This document shows positions 60,301-64,000 of a stretch of DNA of 64,000 nucleotides, one piece after another. The DNA comes from Stenopsyche tienmushanensis. Taxonomy: Eukaryota; Arthropoda; Insecta; Trichoptera; Stenopsychidae. The notes under the pieces are model-generated. The model was not told the origin of the DNA and did not search any database. It saw only the letters and a list, made by a program, of their open reading frames with translations. Both the position numbers and the translations under genes were made by a program. The number at the start of each line of letters is the position of its first letter. Within the stretch, counting starts at the first letter, position 1. Location of the stretch: the NCBI GenBank assembly GCA_008973525.1, contig WACJ01000391.1:1-64000 (forward strand), written 5' to 3'.

Positions 60301-62373
60301 ATGTGATTAGTTCATGCGGTAAACCTAAATTCGATGATAAATATTTTCAATATGAAAATCATAATGTCAGTAGTTTTGAATAACATTTTATTGTTTTGCA
60401 GAATCATCGTGTTCTAGAATGTCATGTTCGCATTGCTCAAGTTCCAGTGATTTATCACTGGACGATGAACCAGTGCTTGAAAAATCATCTTCCGGAATTG
60501 GTAAACAATTGGATTTATTTGGAGCGCCATCGTCTCAAAATCAATCCTACCAGTCTGCTCATACGCACAGATCTCCTCCACCGCTTCCTTATATTCCTGT
60601 GCCACAAAATGTATTCTCTAAAAATTTAACGCCTCCCCCAAATTTTCCCGTCATAAAGATAGCGCCCAAACCTAAATTTTCTGAAAGAGAAAACTTTCCC
60701 TGGAATGAGAATGCTTCTCATCCACTCGATGGAATGGCTCCGGCCGAAGGAAGAGTATTACATCGGGTCGTTGAAATAATTCCACAGCCTGTGACTAAAT
60801 CTCAGTCTGCCATGGATTTATTTCAGACAGAGTTACCAGAAAATGCTGTGAACTCCGGTATAAATAACACCTTTAATCAGATTAATATTTTTCAATGTGT
60901 TATTATAAATAAACGTCATGTATAATTTTTAGATCGATCAACTCATCATGAGAGAGCGCGATATAATTTAAATCCTATAAAAACAGAAAGCCTATTGAAT
61001 ATTTACACACCGGTGTATCATCACCATCCGACACTGTCGGGAAGAATTCCATCGACTATTTCAACTCTTCCTTCAATACCCCCTTCGTATATGCCGCCTA
61101 TAAACAACAGAGACATGATTTCTTTGGTTTCGCCTCAATCTAATCGAGATACATCAACAATGTCTATGGAGAGTATTAAAGAAGAATTACCGACAAAGCC
61201 GATGTCACATAACGTAAGGGGGGATTTCTTCAACGCTCCGCTTTGGAACAATCGGACAGTTTTGTCTAATTTATCAACAACAAACAATAGAAATTTCCCT
61301 CCTCCGCTCAACTTAAAAAGTGATTATTTATCATCTTCGTTATCACAAATAAATAAGGTGGAAATGCCTTTAAATAAATATGGCGAAAAGAGTAACGGCG
61401 TTTTAAGTAACAGTAGCAAAATAACACCGATTCCTGTTATTAAAACATCGACAAATTCGGGCGACGGTGACGGTACAAACACAAAACCGCCCGGCGAGAA
61501 AAACAAAGTTAAATTTTCTGATACGGTGACCGTGGCAGTTGTACCGGTATTCTAATTTTCATCATCTTGATTTTTTTATTTTTTCACAAACGATTTTTAT
61601 TTACGCGATCTCATTTAATTTCCAGCAAGATGCCACCAGGAAAGAAAGACGCATTGACCGTCCAAGTCGAGGATTTTCCGGTCCCGGAGGACATTTAGAT
61701 CCGCAACGTGAATTGGCTGATAGTTTACCATTGTGTAGTCCTCATCATGATTATCTCAAGGATTTTGCACCTCAGCCGCAAGGTAAATTTATTTTGCAAG
61801 GCGTGTCCCAAAAGTCATGAAATATATTTTTTGCCACCCCTCTACTAGTCGCAGCGTATTCTAACCAGTCGAGTGAGGTAGAGAGAACCCTTGGCTATAC
61901 AGAGCACCAAAGTTCAGTCTGTTGCGAGCATCAGTAGAATTAAGATAGTCGATTTGGTGCACCCTATAAAGCGTGCGATCTATAAAGAGTGTACCTCAAG
62001 GATATACCATCAATTCTGCCTATTACGTGAATGTTCTGGAAAGATTGAGGAAAAGGGTCATCATGATAATTGCCTAGCCATCCGTTTATACGTCTGCGAG
62101 TTCTGGCGAAACACAACGTGGCAATGCTAATGGTGTACCGGGTATGGGAGTCGTAATGAGTAGATACTCGCGAAGAGTACTTTGAAGAATATTATCATAT
62201 TTTACCCGTATTGTCGATACATTTAAAAAATATTTCATGACTTTTGGGACACATCCTGTATTGATTATTCATTTTATCAACATGATTTTTTTATCACATT
62301 TATTTATTTTCCAGATAACGAAGAAAAGGAAAAACAAACAAAAATTAAAGTCGTTCATTTTGGAGTCGTTTGA
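57345..62373 (+). CDS. frtz: fritz / WDPCP planar cell polarity effector
   Basis: Fifteen exons: 57345-57427, 57656-57972, 58064-58191, 58399-58568, 58660-58774, 58842-59051, 59129-59298, 59366-59522, 59595-59731, 59939-60088, 60167-60318, 60402-60857, 60933-61546, 61626-61782 and 62315-62373. Sum 3075 bases, 1024 aa, all phases agree. It is a WD40-type protein of the CPLANE group, working with Inturned and Fuzzy downstream of Frizzled; vertebrate WDPCP also builds cilia and regulates septins. Matching blocks: LCDAHFWTADEDV (N-terminus), DRYLVGKLLS, FPWSPRAPHEDHANVHVYSL, WDTALSPIHL, LSPEREDLAQAALGTFLAPA, RRFFHHLMRFGRLEKAFSLA and the extreme C-terminus KVVHFGVV. Residues about 597-953 are Ser/Pro/Asn-rich and variable. 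AATAAA at 62538. Two introns carry MITE-like insertions. Confidence 0.95.
59762..59889. mobile_element. pogo/Tigger-like MITE, copy B, fritz intron 9
   Basis: TA, then CAGTCAACTCTTCTATAGCG at the left. At the right CGCTATAGGAGGGTTGACTA is its inverted partner, followed by TA. 128 bp, non-coding. CAGTnnAC ends and TA duplication are typical of pogo/Tigger derivatives. Confidence 0.75.
61795..62260 (+). mobile_element. Deleted mariner-type element in fritz intron 14
   Basis: GTGTCCCAAAAGTCATGAAA (from 61803) and the reverse TTTCATGACTTTTGGGACAC (to 62252) are perfect terminal inverted repeats, with TACAGG-like outer bases. The interior still reads YYVNVLERLRK and HHDNCLA-type transposase wording (the HDNA catalytic block), out of frame. 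Confidence 0.8.
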
Positions 62374-62728
62374 TTTGAATAATTTTTTTTTTCGGAAATG
62401 GAAAATGAAGCTCATAAAATATTGTGCCATCGGGTGCTATTGATAGAAGAGTGTCTAGAATATTTGCATATTTTTGTGCCATTTCTAAATGCAAACATAA
62501 ATATAAATACAGACATCGGTTGTGTATTATTATGTAAAATAAAGCTGTGATTTTAAGATGTATTATGTAGATATATATATACATAGGAAAAAGGATCTTT
62601 GGACCTATTTTACATTTTTATGAATATTTTTACACGCATTCCTGATTATAATTAATGTAGGTTGTAAACCTGAACTGAAAAGTATGCTACGAAATGAATC
62701 AATTGTTATATGAAAATATTTTTGTTTT

Positions 62729-62817
62729 TTAACGCTTTGACGGACACGTCTGCATTATGTGTCATTTTTGGTATGGAAAAACGACGTATAATGCAGACGT
62801 GTCCGCTAACGCGTTAA
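62729..62817. mobile_element. 89-bp TTAA-flanked MITE (piggyBac type)
   Basis: TTAACGCTTTGACGGACACG on the left and CGTGTCCGCTAACGCGTTAA on the right form inverted ends around a core that also pairs (TCTGCATTAT with ATAATGCAGA). Both ends contain TTAA. It lies 350 bases after the fritz stop. Confidence 0.7.
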
Positions 62818-62829
62818 AAAAACACATTG

Positions 62830-64000
62830 TGATTAACGTGCTTCAAATTGTTCAATTTTTTACATGGAAATTAAAAATTACAGTTTCTCATATTTCTAAT
62901 TATTTAAGAAATCAGTACAAATATAATATTAAGATATAGTTATAGTTTTTTTAATGCTGACAGCATATACATTGGTATTAAAGGTTTTTTTTTAAATAAT
63001 TAACACCTGAGGATTTTATTTCTCGTGTAATTGGATATAAAACGTTAACACGCTGGTATTTTAGTTCCAAAAGCAGCTAACGTATTTTTACACAAATGTT
63101 AATAATTTGAATATACTTGTATATTATATATTTTAACTATTTATGAATCTCATTTTTTTAATCAATGTAATCTCCGTCCTATACTTGTCTCGTAATGGTT
63201 GCTATTTTCAAAAACTGTGATATTTAAAGAAATTAAATGAGCTATGATTAAAATCATTACTATAGGTATATTGACTTTCTTCGAAGTTTTTATTAAAATA
63301 GAAGAATAATTTATATGAATTTAAAAACATACAATGTTATATTATATTTACATCCTATTATAAAAAGTATTTTTTTCATCCATTTTCTGTAACATTTTTT
63401 GTGTATAAATCAAAAATATATTTTTATATGAAAGTTCATAATACATTTTAATGCAATTAAAATTTGTATTTTATTCATTTTATTGATGATTTCAAATGGA
63501 CAGTAGCCGACCGAGGAAGGCCTTCCTGAGTTCGTTAAATATCAGTTTGTATATGAGGGTACAAATGGGCGGGAAATGAGGGCAACGAAAATATGACCGT
63601 TGCCTCCAGGTGCTTATTATTATGCCAAGATAACGACCACAGTTACGAGGTTAGAGGAACTGATGGGAAGACCGTCTTTCCGCGGCCAAGAAGATCGGTC
63701 GACCCCAGTACAAATTAAATTGGTTATTCGCCCCTTTTTATATCCAGACTTTTAACATCCGTTTGGAAGTTGCACATCGCTCTTAAGAATATGCGACTAT
63801 TGTGGGAAATGGACAGCTGTTCCAGTTCAATTGTTCTGGAAACCAGTAATCCGCTCCAGGTGTTGTGCATTCATTTTAGGAATTGGTTTAACATCTCGAA
63901 ATTGGAGTCCTTAGGTGGGGTCGGATTAAGACCCTTGGATACCCTAAGTTCATATTTATTTCAGGATGTTTTCATTTAATTTTTGGCTTAATAATTTTCT
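62830..64000. other. Downstream of fritz, nothing certain
   Basis: AT-rich to 63490. From 63490 to the edge the base composition is more even and frames are longer (63770-63979 plus and the reverse strand), suggesting a repeat or the end of another gene, but no family was recognised. Confidence 0.35.

Noticed and set aside
1..64000. CRISPR arrays, operons, tRNA or rRNA genes
   Set aside because: No regularly spaced direct repeats, no polycistronic spacing and no cloverleaf with A/B boxes were seen; the spliced genes show nuclear eukaryotic DNA.

Overview
The window is insect nuclear DNA. It is AT-rich, with split genes that have GT-AG introns, many Tc1/mariner relics, Helitron and non-LTR retrotransposon debris, and single-copy arthropod genes. 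Lepidoptera or a related holometabolous order fits, but the order is a guess.

Left part (1-14 kb): a secreted-type lipase gene lies on the minus strand. Five of its exons are recognisable (13988 to 44), and it runs off the left edge before the catalytic-His region. Its fourth visible intron is about 12.3 kb and contains a complete 11-exon aldehyde dehydrogenase gene on the plus strand (8086-12244), plus a piggyBac-like relic, several mariner relics and Helitron sequence.

Middle-left (14-26.5 kb): no host exon was recognised. The stretch is transposon-derived: a mariner with both terminal inverted repeats and TA duplications (17627-18900, dead transposase), a 162-bp Helitron-like unit (19923-20084), a Helitron helicase fragment, a Tc1-like relic, internally deleted mariners, and copies of a composite repeat that joins a LINE 3' end to a mariner fragment.

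Middle (26.8-41 kb): an intronless CACHD1 homologue and an intronless, very GC-rich U1-70K gene, both plus strand. The two-exon mitochondrial ribosomal protein bS21m gene (plus) converges on TMEM177 (minus). CACHD1 has one, U1-70K one and TMEM177 three apparent single-base G/C insertions in G/C runs; these look like consensus errors but need checking.

Right part (41-64 kb): two tandem Ly6-type GPI-anchored protein genes (plus), an R1-like LINE tail (minus), an 11-exon TMEM87 gene (minus), and a 15-exon fritz/WDPCP planar-cell-polarity gene (plus). All four genes have intact frames through every inferred splice junction. MITEs sit in introns of the second Ly6-neighbour pair member (42.7 kb) and of fritz (59.8 and 62 kb).

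The genes do not form a pathway. bS21m and TMEM177 are both mitochondrial (translation and COX2 biogenesis), and TMEM87 and fritz are divergently arranged 2.4 kb apart. Much of the structure worth a second look is in the repeats, the nested gene and the shared indel pattern. No tRNA, rRNA or CRISPR array was seen.
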